DNA of 64,000 nucleotides from an uncultured Bacilli bacterium (GCA_934085595.1 CAKOHK010000002.1:62001-126000); one strand, 5' to 3'; shown: positions 26,068 to 35,634, counted from the first letter of the stretch. Made by a program: numbers and translations. Notes: generated by a model from the sequence alone, not told the origin.

Positions 26068-28026
26068 ATGGAAAAATTAGATTTAGGTAAAGAAAAAATA
26101 AGCAAATTAATATTATCATTTTCTATCCCATGTGTTATTAGTATGCTTATTAATTCTATTTATAACATAGTAGATCAAATATTTATAGGTAAAGGAGTAG
26201 GTACTCTTGGAAATGCAGCAACAAATGTAATATTCCCGCTAATTATAATATTTAATGCGTTTTCTAGTTTAATAGGTAATGGTGCAGCAGCAAACTTATC
26301 ATTAAAACTTGGCGAAGGTAACAAAAAAGATGCAAATAAACAAACAACACAAGCAATAACATTTACAATTTTAATGTCTGTATTGTTAAGTATAATTTCA
26401 TATATAGCACTACCTAAACTTGTACTTTTATTTGGTTGCACACAAAATGCTTATAATTATGCTCTTGAATACGGAAGAATAATATGTATAGGAGCTCCAT
26501 TTGTAATGATATATTCTAGTTTATCAAATATAATTAGAGCAGATGGTTCGCCAAAATATTCAATGATAATGTTAATAATCGGAGCAATAATAAATATAAT
26601 ATTAGATCCAATATTTATTTTTACATTCGATTTAGGAGTAAAAGGTGGAGCTATAGCTACAGTAATAGGTGAGTTCGTATCATTTGTAATAGCTATGTGT
26701 TATTTAAAAAAGTTTAAAACAATAAAAGTAGAAAAAGAAAATCTAAAAATAGATAAAAGCATTTTAAAAATACTAGCATTAGGTTTATCATCATTCATAA
26801 CACAGTGTACAGTTCTTGTATTATTTGTATTTATGAATAATATGATGACTACTCTTGGAGCATCTTCAAAATATGGAATGGATATTCCTTTATCAGCATA
26901 TGGTGTTATTTCAAAAATAAATAGTATTTATATCTCATCAATTTTAGGTATATCTATAGGAGCGCAACCAATAATAGGGTTCAATTATGGAGCAGGCAAC
27001 TATGATAGAGTTAAAGAAACTATTAAGAAAGTTTTAATTATCAATTTTATTGTAGGTATTTTAATTAATATATTATTTTTATTATTTTCAAATCAAATTG
27101 GTAATATGTTTATAAATACATCTGATCCTAGTTATGATTTATTTATAGAGTTTATAGATTTAATGTGTCATTCATTCTTACTTGTAGTAGGACTAAATGC
27201 ATTAGAAATTACTGGAAGTATAACTATTCAAGCTCTAGGAAATGTAAAAAAAGCAACAGCACTTTCATTTATAAGACAAATAATATTATTAATACCAATA
27301 TCATTATTTTTAGCTTTAACATTGCATAAAGGAATCTATGGCTTACTTTATGCAGGCTGTATTTCTGATTTTATATGTTTTATAATAGCTATATTTATAG
27401 TAAAATCAGAATATAAAAAATTAGATAAAAAAGAAAAAGTAGCCGAAGAAGAAGTAGTAGAAAGAAAAAATAGTTATGATGGCAAACATATAGTAATAAC
27501 TATTTCAAGACAGTATGCTTCAGGCGGAAGATATGTAGGTAAAATATTAGCAAATAAACTTGGAATTAACTTTTATGATAAAGAGTTAATACTCCTAGCA
27601 TCAAAAGAATCAGGTTTATCTCAAAAATACATTTCAAAAACAGATGAAAGTAAAAGAAAAAATGAAAATGATGACAGAATATTTATAGCAGAATCTAAAG
27701 TAATTAAAAGAATAGCAAAAAAAGAATCTTGTGTAATAGTAGGAAGATGTGCAGATTACATATTAAAAGATAATAAAGATGTTTTAAAAGTATTCTTATA
27801 TTCATCAGATGAAGCAAAAATTAAAAGAGCTGTTAAATATTATGGATTAAATAGTGAAAACGCTTTAAGTGAAATAAATAGAGTTAACAAAGAAAGAGAA
27901 AAACATTATAAGTTTTATACAGGAAGAAACTGGATTGATATGAACAACTATGATTTAATGATTAATGTTGATTTGAAAGGAACAGATACAACAGCAGAAA
28001 TCATAAAAGAATATTTAGAAAAATAA
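26068..28026 (+). CDS. MATE efflux transporter fused to a cytidylate-kinase-like domain
   Basis: 652 residues from the ATG at 26068 (AAGGAGG ribosome site); an earlier in-frame start at 26032 lacks one. Residues about 1-440 are a MATE multidrug transporter with twelve helices (SIPCVISMLINSIYNIVDQ; GAQPIIGFNYGAGNYDRVK). A charged linker follows, then about 190 residues of the cytidylate-kinase-like family: ITISRQYASGGRYVGKILA, INFYDKELI, VIVGRCADYIL and YDLMINVD. MATE proteins export cations or drugs by ion antiport. Why a kinase-like domain is attached is unknown; it could sense nucleotides or act independently. Confidence 0.88.
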   Translation: MEKLDLGKEKISKLILSFSIPCVISMLINSIYNIVDQIFIGKGVGTLGNAATNVIFPLIIIFNAFSSLIGNGAAANLSLKLGEGNKKDANKQTTQAITFTILMSVLLSIISYIALPKLVLLFGCTQNAYNYALEYGRIICIGAPFVMIYSSLSNIIRADGSPKYSMIMLIIGAIINIILDPIFIFTFDLGVKGGAIATVIGEFVSFVIAMCYLKKFKTIKVEKENLKIDKSILKILALGLSSFITQCTVLVLFVFMNNMMTTLGASSKYGMDIPLSAYGVISKINSIYISSILGISIGAQPIIGFNYGAGNYDRVKETIKKVLIINFIVGILINILFLLFSNQIGNMFINTSDPSYDLFIEFIDLMCHSFLLVVGLNALEITGSITIQALGNVKKATALSFIRQIILLIPISLFLALTLHKGIYGLLYAGCISDFICFIIAIFIVKSEYKKLDKKEKVAEEEVVERKNSYDGKHIVITISRQYASGGRYVGKILANKLGINFYDKELILLASKESGLSQKYISKTDESKRKNENDDRIFIAESKVIKRIAKKESCVIVGRCADYILKDNKDVLKVFLYSSDEAKIKRAVKYYGLNSENALSEINRVNKEREKHYKFYTGRNWIDMNNYDLMINVDLKGTDTTAEIIKEYLEK

Positions 28027-28029
28027 TTT

Positions 28030-28059
28030 AAATTGTGGATCAAAAACACAATTTTTTTA
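28030..28059 (+). terminator. Intrinsic terminator after the MATE fusion gene
   Basis: Perfect stem AAATTGTG (28030-28037) with CACAATTT (28047-28054), nine-base loop, T-run. Confidence 0.75.
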
Positions 28060-28122
28060 TGTAAATAATTAATTTTTATATCATATAATGTATTAATATT
28101 AATTTTTTAAATATTAAAATTA

Positions 28123-28150
28123 TTGACAAAAAATTAAAATGTGATATAAT
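28123..28150 (+). promoter_or_regulatory. Consensus promoter of the pilus operon
   Basis: Perfect -35 TTGACA (28123-28128), 16-base spacer ending TGA, perfect -10 TATAAT (28145-28150). Among the strongest promoters in the window. Confidence 0.85.
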
Positions 28151-28172
28151 ACAGAACTACTAAGGGAATAAT

Positions 28173-28238
28173 ATGTATTTCTTGAGAAAAAAGTTTATAT
28201 ATTTTCTTGTGGAGGGTTTATGGAGCAGAAAGATTTAA
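28173..28238 (+). CDS. Possible 21-codon upstream ORF of the pilus operon
   Basis: ATG at 28173 with an AAGGGA ribosome site 8 bases upstream; ends at 28238, overlapping the first 19 bases of the next gene in another frame. Translating it would bring ribosomes across the GGAGGG site of the next gene, so it could couple or tune expression. Coding status is uncertain. Confidence 0.35.
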   Translation: MYFLRKKFIYFLVEGLWSRKI

Positions 28239-28684
28239 AAAAAATAAAACGCGCAGAATTATTAGAATTAATGCTCGCACAAGCGCAAAGAATAAAGGAG
28301 TTAGAAATTGAACTTATGAAAGTTCGTGAAGAATTAAACTCAAAAAAACTTAAAATAAAAGAATCTGGTTCAATCGCAGAAGCTTCATTAAAGCTAAACA
28401 AAGTATTTGAAAGTGCACAGCTTGCTGCAGACCAATATTATGATGGCTTTAAAGATAACTGTAAAAAAATGGAAACAGCAATAAAAAAAGAAGCAACACT
28501 TGAAAAAAATAGAATCATAAAAGAATCAGAAGAAAAATGTAAAAAACTTGAATCTATATTAGAAGAAAAAATTAAAAAGTATGATGATTTACTTGGAAAA
28601 GTAAAAGCAAAGCCTAATATAAAACGAGTTAATAAATCAAATAAAACTTCAAAACCAAAACCAAATATTAAAAGGAAAAAATAA
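28220..28684 (+). CDS. Coiled-coil protein heading the pilus operon
   Basis: 154 residues, GGAGGG ribosome site. Two coiled-coil stretches (residues about 1-45 and 75-125) flank GSIAEASLKLNKVFESAQLAADQYYDGF, a conserved core of small cytoplasmic proteins often found beside signal peptidases and pilins in Bacillota. The tail is basic (Lys/Pro/Asn). It has no export signal, so it probably acts on the inside, perhaps in assembly or localisation; its true function is not known. Confidence 0.65.
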   Translation: MEQKDLKKIKRAELLELMLAQAQRIKELEIELMKVREELNSKKLKIKESGSIAEASLKLNKVFESAQLAADQYYDGFKDNCKKMETAIKKEATLEKNRIIKESEEKCKKLESILEEKIKKYDDLLGKVKAKPNIKRVNKSNKTSKPKPNIKRKK

Positions 28685-29295
28685 TGCATAAGTTAAAAAA
28701 CATATCTCATAAAGAAAATAATAAAATTAAACTTAATGACATTACCATAGAAAATATAAAAAATGAAATCCACAGAGAAAAATATAAACATAGTTTTTCA
28801 AAATTATTAAAAAGTACTCTATATGTATTAATAATAATTCTAGCAACAGCATCCCTTGCGGCAACTTTATTTATGCCTGTAGTTGAAATAACTGATTCAA
28901 GCATGAAACCATTACTTAATGATGGTGACATTGTATTAACAATTAAGAAACAGAGTTTAAATAAAGGTGATATTGTGGCATTCTATCACGGTAATAAAAT
29001 ACTCATTAAAAGAGTAATCGCGGTCGAAGGGGATATAGTTAATATAGATAAAGATGGAAAAGTTTATGTAAATGCAGAAGAGTTAAAAGAAAGTTATGTA
29101 AAAGAATTAATTAAGGGTGAGAGTGATATTAAATATCCAGTTAGTGTAAGTGGTAGTAGTATATTTGTGTTAAGTGATGAAAGAGACATAATGACTGATT
29201 CACGAACAGAAAGTATAGGCCTTATTAAAAAAGAAGATATAATTGGAAAAGTTATATTTAGAGTTTGGCCATTAAAACAAATTAAAAAAATATAA
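28684..29295 (+). CDS. Pilus-locus signal peptidase I
   Basis: 203 residues. A cytoplasmic N-terminal extension of about 40 residues precedes the single membrane segment (about 46-66). Catalytic Ser is in TDSSMKPLLNDGD and the Lys in ILIKRVIAVEGD; the box VLSDERDIMTDSRT replaces the usual GDNRxxSxDSR. Sequence is divergent from the housekeeping enzyme at 16599. Signal-peptidase-like proteins in sortase loci are often needed for pilus assembly. Start overlaps the previous stop (TAATG). Confidence 0.85.
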   Translation: MHKLKNISHKENNKIKLNDITIENIKNEIHREKYKHSFSKLLKSTLYVLIIILATASLAATLFMPVVEITDSSMKPLLNDGDIVLTIKKQSLNKGDIVAFYHGNKILIKRVIAVEGDIVNIDKDGKVYVNAEELKESYVKELIKGESDIKYPVSVSGSSIFVLSDERDIMTDSRTESIGLIKKEDIIGKVIFRVWPLKQIKKI

Positions 29296-29319
29296 TATTA
29301 TTTTTTCAGGGGGACAATT

Positions 29320-31737
29320 ATGAAAAAAATAAAAATATTCTTTGCGTTGATATTATCATTGTTACTGTTTGCAAGTCCAATGCTTGATATTTATGCAGTA
29401 ACTTCCAACATAGAACAAATAATTTCACAAGGTGGAGAAACATCTGGTGATGGAGTTAAAATAAGTAAAACTATTTCTGAAAGTAGTTTAGAAAATTATT
29501 TTGACATAACACTTAAAGTACAAACAAGTGAGATAGCTAAAGAACAAGATGTAGATATAGTAATAGTTATGGATATATCTCGTTCAATGGTAGAAAATAA
29601 AGTTGATAATGGTAAAATAACAAGATTAAAATCTGCAGTTAATGCAGCAGAAAAGTTTATAAAAGATTTTGCTAATTATTCTTCCTCAGTATCATCATCT
29701 AGAAAAATAGGATATGTTGACTTTAATACAAATGCATATGAAGTATTTAGTTTACAAAACTGTAACAACCAAACTAAAGCAGAAGAATTAATAAATAAGA
29801 TGAGAACAATGACTAATGATAAAGTCTTTGGATACATGGAAAACGGAGTACCAAGTGATACAAAACAAGATAAATATTTTAATGATGCAAACCATACTCG
29901 TTTTACAAATATAGAAGCTGGATTACAATTGGCAAATGATATGTTAAAGACGTCTAATTCAGAAAATAAGTTTATTATACTTTTATCAGATGGATTTCCA
30001 ACAACATATATGAATGGAAACGGATACAACGGATATGACACATATACACCTCATGCATCAAGCTCTAGCGAGGGACAGTTCTATGATAGTGTAATTAAAA
30101 ATAAATATGGCAGAATTGGAAGACCATGTAGTTATGGAACTGATTATAGTGAAAGAGGTGCTAGAAAAGCCCAATTACTAGCGACAAAAATTAAAAATAC
30201 AGGAGTTAAAATATATTCAGTAGGTTCAGGTATTGATACAGGAACTAAAACAGTTGATGAATATGCAAATTATAATTATGACCACAAATATATAAATCAT
30301 TTCTCAACAGTAGATAGAATAGATACAGATTATGCTATAGGGCATAGTTTACAAGATTTTAAAAGGTGGCTCGGAGGAACTAACAATTCACAAAAGCCAG
30401 GTATTGGTTCTGGATATGATAAAGGTTATTATTTTGATACAACTGATAGTGCTTCACTAAATGAGGCATATGCAAAAATATTTGAAAATATTAAAAAGCT
30501 AACTGAGGCATCATGGGTAGCAGAAGACCCAATGAACTCAGATACATCTTCGGTAAGAGATGTAATAAATTTTGTAGGAATCTATGATAATAACAAAAAC
30601 TTAAGTGATAGTGTAAGTCAAAGTGCTACATCAGATAACACAGCATCTTATGACTCTACTACAGATAAAATAAACTGGGATTTAAAGAAATCAAAATATA
30701 CAAAAGCAGTAGACGGAAACACTACATATTATAATTATGAACTTAAATATAGAATTAGATTAAAAACAGAAGCAAACAATTTTGAAAGTGAAAAAATATT
30801 CAAAACAAACGGCAAAACAACATTAACTTACATAATAAAAGAAAGTGGTAAAGACCAAAAACTAGGTTCTTTAACATTTAAAGTTCCAGAAGTAAAAGGT
30901 TATTTAGGTACCCTAACATTTGATAAATTAACTAATTATGGAAAAAAACCAAAACCACTAGAAGGAACAACATTTGAAATATATCACTCATCTGATTGTC
31001 CATGTTTAAAAGAAAGAAAACACATAGATGAAAACTTTAAAATGACAAGTACTTCTAATAGTGAAGGTAAAGTAATATTTGATAATATTCCATCAGGACA
31101 CAAATATAAAATACATGAAATATCTACAGATGAATATCATGAAATAAATACTGAATCATTTGATGTAACAGTAAGTTACGGACAGACTACTTCACCTTTA
31201 AAAGATAATAAAATTATAAATAATTATAAAACTAAAGACTTAACAATATCTAAAACAGTAAAAGGTGATAATAGTGGTAGAAGCTTCACATTCATTATCG
31301 AAGCCACATATAAAGACGAAAAACTTGAAGGAAAATATAAAGCCACTAGAATAACTGGAAATAAAACTACTAATGAAGAAGTAGAGTTTATGGATGGTAA
31401 AATAACAATTAAATTAAAAGATAATGAAGGGTTTACCATTGAAAAACTACCTTATCTAATAGACTTTAAAATTACAGAAAAAGATAACAAAGGATTTATA
31501 GTTAAATATAAAGTAAATGATGAAGAAACAATTATATATAATGAAAAAGATATAAAATCTCGTTCTCTTGATACAAACACAATAGTAAAGTTCACAAACA
31601 TATCAGGTTACGAGTTACCTGCTACTGGAAGTAGTGGTATGTTAATTTTGTTAATAATGGGTTCTCTATTATTAGTTATACCTGTTATTTATATATCAGT
31701 TAATATTTTAAATAGAAAGCTGACTGTTAAAGAATAA
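29320..31737 (+). CDS. Pilus tip adhesin: VWA domain with Cna-B repeats, LPATG anchor
   Basis: 805 residues. Signal peptide (1-26), then a von Willebrand factor A domain (about 75-370) with an intact MIDAS, DISRS (85-89), and later Thr/Asp residues; it likely binds host or matrix ligands. Two beta domains of SpaA/Cna-B type follow (about 540-650 and 655-760). The sorting signal is LPATG (766-770), a hydrophobic stretch and a basic tail. Size and position before the major pilin fit a tip subunit such as RrgA or SpaC. Confidence 0.9.
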   Translation: MKKIKIFFALILSLLLFASPMLDIYAVTSNIEQIISQGGETSGDGVKISKTISESSLENYFDITLKVQTSEIAKEQDVDIVIVMDISRSMVENKVDNGKITRLKSAVNAAEKFIKDFANYSSSVSSSRKIGYVDFNTNAYEVFSLQNCNNQTKAEELINKMRTMTNDKVFGYMENGVPSDTKQDKYFNDANHTRFTNIEAGLQLANDMLKTSNSENKFIILLSDGFPTTYMNGNGYNGYDTYTPHASSSSEGQFYDSVIKNKYGRIGRPCSYGTDYSERGARKAQLLATKIKNTGVKIYSVGSGIDTGTKTVDEYANYNYDHKYINHFSTVDRIDTDYAIGHSLQDFKRWLGGTNNSQKPGIGSGYDKGYYFDTTDSASLNEAYAKIFENIKKLTEASWVAEDPMNSDTSSVRDVINFVGIYDNNKNLSDSVSQSATSDNTASYDSTTDKINWDLKKSKYTKAVDGNTTYYNYELKYRIRLKTEANNFESEKIFKTNGKTTLTYIIKESGKDQKLGSLTFKVPEVKGYLGTLTFDKLTNYGKKPKPLEGTTFEIYHSSDCPCLKERKHIDENFKMTSTSNSEGKVIFDNIPSGHKYKIHEISTDEYHEINTESFDVTVSYGQTTSPLKDNKIINNYKTKDLTISKTVKGDNSGRSFTFIIEATYKDEKLEGKYKATRITGNKTTNEEVEFMDGKITIKLKDNEGFTIEKLPYLIDFKITEKDNKGFIVKYKVNDEETIIYNEKDIKSRSLDTNTIVKFTNISGYELPATGSSGMLILLIMGSLLLVIPVIYISVNILNRKLTVKE

Positions 31738-31767
31738 TGTTTATTATGAAAGGAAAGGAAATATAAT

Positions 31768-33195
31768 ATGAAAAACATTAAAAAATTATTCGGTATATTA
31801 CTTGCTTTTGTATTTACTTTTGCATCAGTAAGTGCTGCTACCGAAAAAGGTTCAATTACTATTAATAAAGCAGTAGTAGGTGAAACTTATACTATCTATA
31901 GAGTATTAGATTTAGAAACATATGATAAAGCTAATGATAATTATATCTATAGAGCAAATGCTAATTTCAAAGATTTTGTAAATGGCACAATAGGTAGTAA
32001 ATACCTAACAGCAAAGAGTGAAAATGGGGAAACATACTATGTATGGAATGGAGAGAAAACTGATGCTAGAGTTAAAGAGTTTACAAGCGAAGCAATAAAA
32101 TATGCTAAAGATAATAATAATAATGTAAGCCCTATATCTTCAAAAACAGCTACAAGCACAACTGTAGAGTTTAAAGATTTAGATTTAGGTTACTATCTAG
32201 TAGATACAACACTAGGAACTCTATTAAATCTAACTACTACAAATAAAGATGTAACTGTATATGAAAAAAATACTATAACTCCAGACATCGACAAAGATGT
32301 TAAAGAAAATAGTACTGGTACATATGGAAAACAAAATGATGCATCTATCGGTGATACAGTAGAGTTTAAAACTACTATCACAGTAGGAGCAGGTTATGAA
32401 AATTATGTTTTATATGACAAAATGAGCAAAGGTTTAACACTTAATAGTAATTCTATTAAAGCATATGTAAATAATACTTTAGTACCAAATGATAATAATA
32501 TTAATTATACTATTGATACTACAAGTACTACTGACTATACATTCAAAGTAACATTTGCAAATAGTTATATTACTTCACTTCCAAAATCAACTGTTATTGA
32601 AGTTAGATATACAGCTGTACTTAACGAAAAAGCAGCAATTGAAGGAACTGGAAACATAAATGAAGCTCAGTTAAAATATGGTGATAATAATGAAACTGAT
32701 AAAAAGAAAACTACAACATATACATATATGTTTGATATAGTTAAAAAAGACGGAACTGATGAAACTAAAGAAAAGCTAGATGGAGCAAAGTTCAAACTTT
32801 ATGATAGAACTGGAAATAATGAAATCAAAGTTGTATTAGAAGATGAAGCTAATAATATCTACCGTCTAGCAGTAGAAGGTGAAACTGGAGTATTAATAAC
32901 AGCAGGAAAAGCTACTATTATAGGACTTGATGCTAAAGATTATTACCTAGAAGAAGTTGAAGCACCAACAGGTTATAACAAATTAACAGAAAAAGTTAAA
33001 ATTACTATAATTGGTATCAACCAAGATAAAACATTTAACAGAGTAAATCAAGAAATAATTAACTTCACTGGTTCACAATTACCAGAAACAGGTGGTATTG
33101 GAACAACATTATTCTTAAGCATAGGTTCAGTATTAGTCCTAGCATTCGGTCTATTACTAGTAACTAAATTAAGAGCATACAAAGAAAATATTTAA
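31768..33195 (+). CDS. Major pilin subunit (SpaA/isopeptide-forming, LPETG)
   Basis: 475 residues. Signal peptide ends near ASVSAA. Three Ig/Cna-B-like domains; the second begins after TPDIDKDVKEN, where a Lys fits the pilin-motif Lys that sortase links to the next subunit. The last domain has the typical YYLEEVEAPTGY with the E-box Glu for an isopeptide bond. Sorting signal LPETG (438-442), membrane stretch and basic tail. A strong hairpin just after the stop probably sets its high level relative to the sortases. Confidence 0.92.
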   Translation: MKNIKKLFGILLAFVFTFASVSAATEKGSITINKAVVGETYTIYRVLDLETYDKANDNYIYRANANFKDFVNGTIGSKYLTAKSENGETYYVWNGEKTDARVKEFTSEAIKYAKDNNNNVSPISSKTATSTTVEFKDLDLGYYLVDTTLGTLLNLTTTNKDVTVYEKNTITPDIDKDVKENSTGTYGKQNDASIGDTVEFKTTITVGAGYENYVLYDKMSKGLTLNSNSIKAYVNNTLVPNDNNINYTIDTTSTTDYTFKVTFANSYITSLPKSTVIEVRYTAVLNEKAAIEGTGNINEAQLKYGDNNETDKKKTTTYTYMFDIVKKDGTDETKEKLDGAKFKLYDRTGNNEIKVVLEDEANNIYRLAVEGETGVLITAGKATIIGLDAKDYYLEEVEAPTGYNKLTEKVKITIIGINQDKTFNRVNQEIINFTGSQLPETGGIGTTLFLSIGSVLVLAFGLLLVTKLRAYKENI

Positions 33196-33208
33196 TAGAA
33201 AAAAGTAC

Positions 33209-33236
33209 GCTTAGGAAGAAACATTTCTTCCTAAGC
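33209..33236 (+). other. Strong hairpin without T-run after the major pilin
   Basis: Perfect 13-bp inverted repeat GCTTAGGAAGAAA (33209-33221) with 33224-33236, two bases between. No T-run follows, so it is more likely an mRNA-stabilising or processing hairpin than a full terminator. Confidence 0.7.
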
Positions 33237-33279
33237 ACACAAAATATTAATTGATAGAAAGGGTAAGGTATATAAAGCT

Positions 33280-34149
33280 ATGAAAGAACATAAAATCACA
33301 ATGTTTATGATATTATTTTTTTTCGTAGGTTTATTAACATTATTTTACCCATCACTAAGTAATTACTATAATGAAAAAAATGGTTCTAAAACTATATCTA
33401 ATTATGAAAATATCTTAAAAAATACTAATTCTATAGACTTTAGTAAAATAAAAGAAGACGCTATTAATTATAATGAGAAACTAAGTAAATTAAAAGAACC
33501 ACTACTTACTTATGATACTCTTAAAAACTATAATGATTTATTAAACGTTAATAACGATGATATGATTGGTTATTTAACTATAGATAAAATTAAAGTTGAA
33601 CTTCCAATATATCATAGTATAAGTGAAGATGTATTAAATAGTAGTGTAGGTCACTTAGAAGGTTCATCTCTTCCAATCGGAGGAAATACTACTCATAGTG
33701 TTCTATCAGCACACAGAGGTCTTCCATCAGCTAAACTATTTACTGAACTAGATAAATTAGAAATAGGAGATACTTTTAAAATTACTGTTTTAGATGAAAC
33801 TCTACTATATAAAGTAGATAAAATAACTATAGTAAAACCAAATGATAGAAAAGAATTAAAAATAGAAAAAGATAAAGATTATGTTACATTACTAACTTGT
33901 ACTCCTTATGGTATAAATACCCATAGACTTCTAGTAAGAGGAGTAAGAATAGAAAAAGAAATCAAAAAAGAATATATTTCATCAGAAGGATTTAAAGTAA
34001 ATAAAATGATTGTGGTGCCTATACTAGCACTTCCAATTATATTAATGTTACTTATTATATTATTAATAAAACCTATTAAGAAAGTTAATATTAATAAATA
34101 TGAGGAATATCTTTATCCAAATGGTAAAGATTATGGAGGGAAAATATGA
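33280..34149 (+). CDS. Class C (pilus-polymerising) sortase
   Basis: 289 residues. N-terminal and C-terminal membrane segments (about 7-24 and 242-262), the layout of class C sortases. Catalytic His in SAHRGLP, Cys207 in TLLTCTPYG and Arg in NTHRLLVRG. The region before the core (residues about 60-75) would hold the lid loop. It joins pilin Lys to the LPxTG Thr of the next subunit. The last four bases overlap the minor subunit gene (ATGA). Confidence 0.93.
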   Translation: MKEHKITMFMILFFFVGLLTLFYPSLSNYYNEKNGSKTISNYENILKNTNSIDFSKIKEDAINYNEKLSKLKEPLLTYDTLKNYNDLLNVNNDDMIGYLTIDKIKVELPIYHSISEDVLNSSVGHLEGSSLPIGGNTTHSVLSAHRGLPSAKLFTELDKLEIGDTFKITVLDETLLYKVDKITIVKPNDRKELKIEKDKDYVTLLTCTPYGINTHRLLVRGVRIEKEIKKEYISSEGFKVNKMIVVPILALPIILMLLIILLIKPIKKVNINKYEEYLYPNGKDYGGKI

Positions 34150-35039
34150 AAAGGATAAAAATTATATTATTATCTATACTTATATTTTATAGTACTAATA
34201 TCTATGCTTTAGAAAATAATACTATAGATTTTAATTCTAAAGGAAGCATAGAAATAACTTTAAGTGAAAAAACAGATAATGAGAAAGTAGAAGGAGCAGA
34301 AATACTATTATATAAGGTTGCTGATGCTAAAAGTGAAAATCATAATCTTGTATTTGAATATATAGATGAGTTAAAATCATGTAATGCTTCTTTAAATGAT
34401 TTAGAAACTAAAAGTAAAAGTGAAGATATAGAAAAATGTATAAATGAAAATATAAACTCATTAAAACAAATAACTGATGTTAATGGAACAGTTAAATATA
34501 ATGATTTAGATTTAGGATTATATCTAGTTAAACAAAATAATATAGTAAAAGGTTATTCTAAAATAGATTCATTTCTAGTAATGATACCTAAAATAACTGA
34601 TAATAAATGGATATATGATATAAAAAGTACTCCTAAAACAGATATTATAAGAGTAATAGATATAAATGTTAAAAAAGTATGGAACACATCTACAAGTAAT
34701 ACAAACGATAGTATAAAACTTCCAAGAAGTATAGAAGTAGAACTATTACTTAATGATAAAGTTATAGATACTGTTAAATTAAGTAAAGATAATAACTGGT
34801 CATACACATGGGAAGACTTAGCTAAAAGTGAAGAATATACTATAAAAGAAATAAATGTTCCAAAAGGATACACACCATCATATCAAAAAGATAATAATAC
34901 ATTTATAGTGACAAACACAAGTACTTTAGTTCAAACAGGACAAATGCTATGGATAGTTATGTTACTAATAATAACTGGTATAACATTTATAATAATAAGT
35001 ATTATTTATGATAGAAAAACAAATGAACAAAATATCTAA
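34146..35039 (+). CDS. Minor pilin/anchor subunit with LVQTG sorting signal
   Basis: 297 residues. Signal peptide (1-21), a prealbumin-like domain (about 30-165, ending YLVKQNN... PKITDNKWIYDI), and a Cna-B domain (about 172-255, VKKVWN... EINVPKGY). The sorting signal is LVQTG (261-265) in place of LPxTG, followed by a membrane helix and basic tail. Similar xxQTG signals accompany a dedicated second sortase in other Bacillota pilus loci, as here. Probably the base subunit or cell-wall anchor. Confidence 0.85.
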   Translation: MKRIKIILLSILIFYSTNIYALENNTIDFNSKGSIEITLSEKTDNEKVEGAEILLYKVADAKSENHNLVFEYIDELKSCNASLNDLETKSKSEDIEKCINENINSLKQITDVNGTVKYNDLDLGLYLVKQNNIVKGYSKIDSFLVMIPKITDNKWIYDIKSTPKTDIIRVIDINVKKVWNTSTSNTNDSIKLPRSIEVELLLNDKVIDTVKLSKDNNWSYTWEDLAKSEEYTIKEINVPKGYTPSYQKDNNTFIVTNTSTLVQTGQMLWIVMLLIITGITFIIISIIYDRKTNEQNI

Positions 35040-35565
35040 AAAAATATTAATAGTGGGAGTATCTCTTATATTAATAGCTATAGCTTTACTAATATATTTT
35101 AAATATGAAGAAATATATGGTAAAAACAAAAGTGAAGATATAATGAAAGAGATTCTAAATAATAAAGATAAAGAAAAAGATACATTTATTATTGATGATA
35201 TAGAATACATTGGATACATACTAATCCCATCATTAGATTTAGATTTACCAGTAAGTAAAACATTTTCATACGCTTCTTTAAAGAAATCCCCAGCGCTTTA
35301 TTATGGTAGTATTAAAAATAATAATATGGTAATATGTGCTCACTCATATAAATCTCACTTTGGTAATTTATATAAATTAAAACAAGGAGATGAAATAATA
35401 TTTGTTGATGCTAAAAATAATAAGTATACATATAAAGTTGAATTAGTAGAAGAATTATCATCTACTGATATAAAAGAAATGATAGAAAGTGATTTTGATT
35501 TAACACTTTATACATGTACAAAAGATAGTATAAGAAGAGTAACAGTTAGATGTAATAGAATATAA
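35008..35565 (+). CDS. Second sortase (probable anchor for the LVQTG subunit)
   Basis: 185 residues, or 180 if it starts at the ATG at 35023; neither has a clear ribosome site, and the start lies inside the preceding gene, so translation is coupled. One N-terminal membrane segment (about 13-33). Catalytic His in ICAHSYKSH, Cys170 in LTLYTCTKD and Arg in RRVTVR. No C-terminal helix, so it is not class C. Its likely task is linking the LVQTG protein to the wall or to the pilus. Confidence 0.88.
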   Translation: MIEKQMNKISKKILIVGVSLILIAIALLIYFKYEEIYGKNKSEDIMKEILNNKDKEKDTFIIDDIEYIGYILIPSLDLDLPVSKTFSYASLKKSPALYYGSIKNNNMVICAHSYKSHFGNLYKLKQGDEIIFVDAKNNKYTYKVELVEELSSTDIKEMIESDFDLTLYTCTKDSIRRVTVRCNRI

Positions 35566-35568
35566 ATT

Positions 35569-35594
35569 AGTAAACAAGTTAGTTTACTTTTTTT
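35569..35594 (+). terminator. Intrinsic terminator of the pilus operon
   Basis: Stem AGTAAAC (35569-35575) with GTTTACT (35582-35588), loop AAGTTA, then six T. Confidence 0.7.
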
Positions 35595-35605
35595 ATAAAA
35601 AAGAG

Positions 35606-35634
35606 TTGACAAGTGTATAATATACACATATAAT
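35606..35634 (+). promoter_or_regulatory. Consensus promoter of the PurA-like/kinase/VWA operon
   Basis: Perfect -35 TTGACA (35606-35611), 17-base spacer, perfect -10 TATAAT (35629-35634). The spacer is almost wholly occupied by a 15-bp palindrome, which implies strong repression. Confidence 0.8.
35613..35627 (+). promoter_or_regulatory. Operator 1: palindrome in the promoter spacer
   Basis: GTGTATAATATACAC, perfect 7-1-7 inverted repeat of form GTGTA-N5-TACAC. A bound protein would block RNA polymerase. The form resembles sites of GntR-family regulators, but no regulator gene is in the window. Confidence 0.65.
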
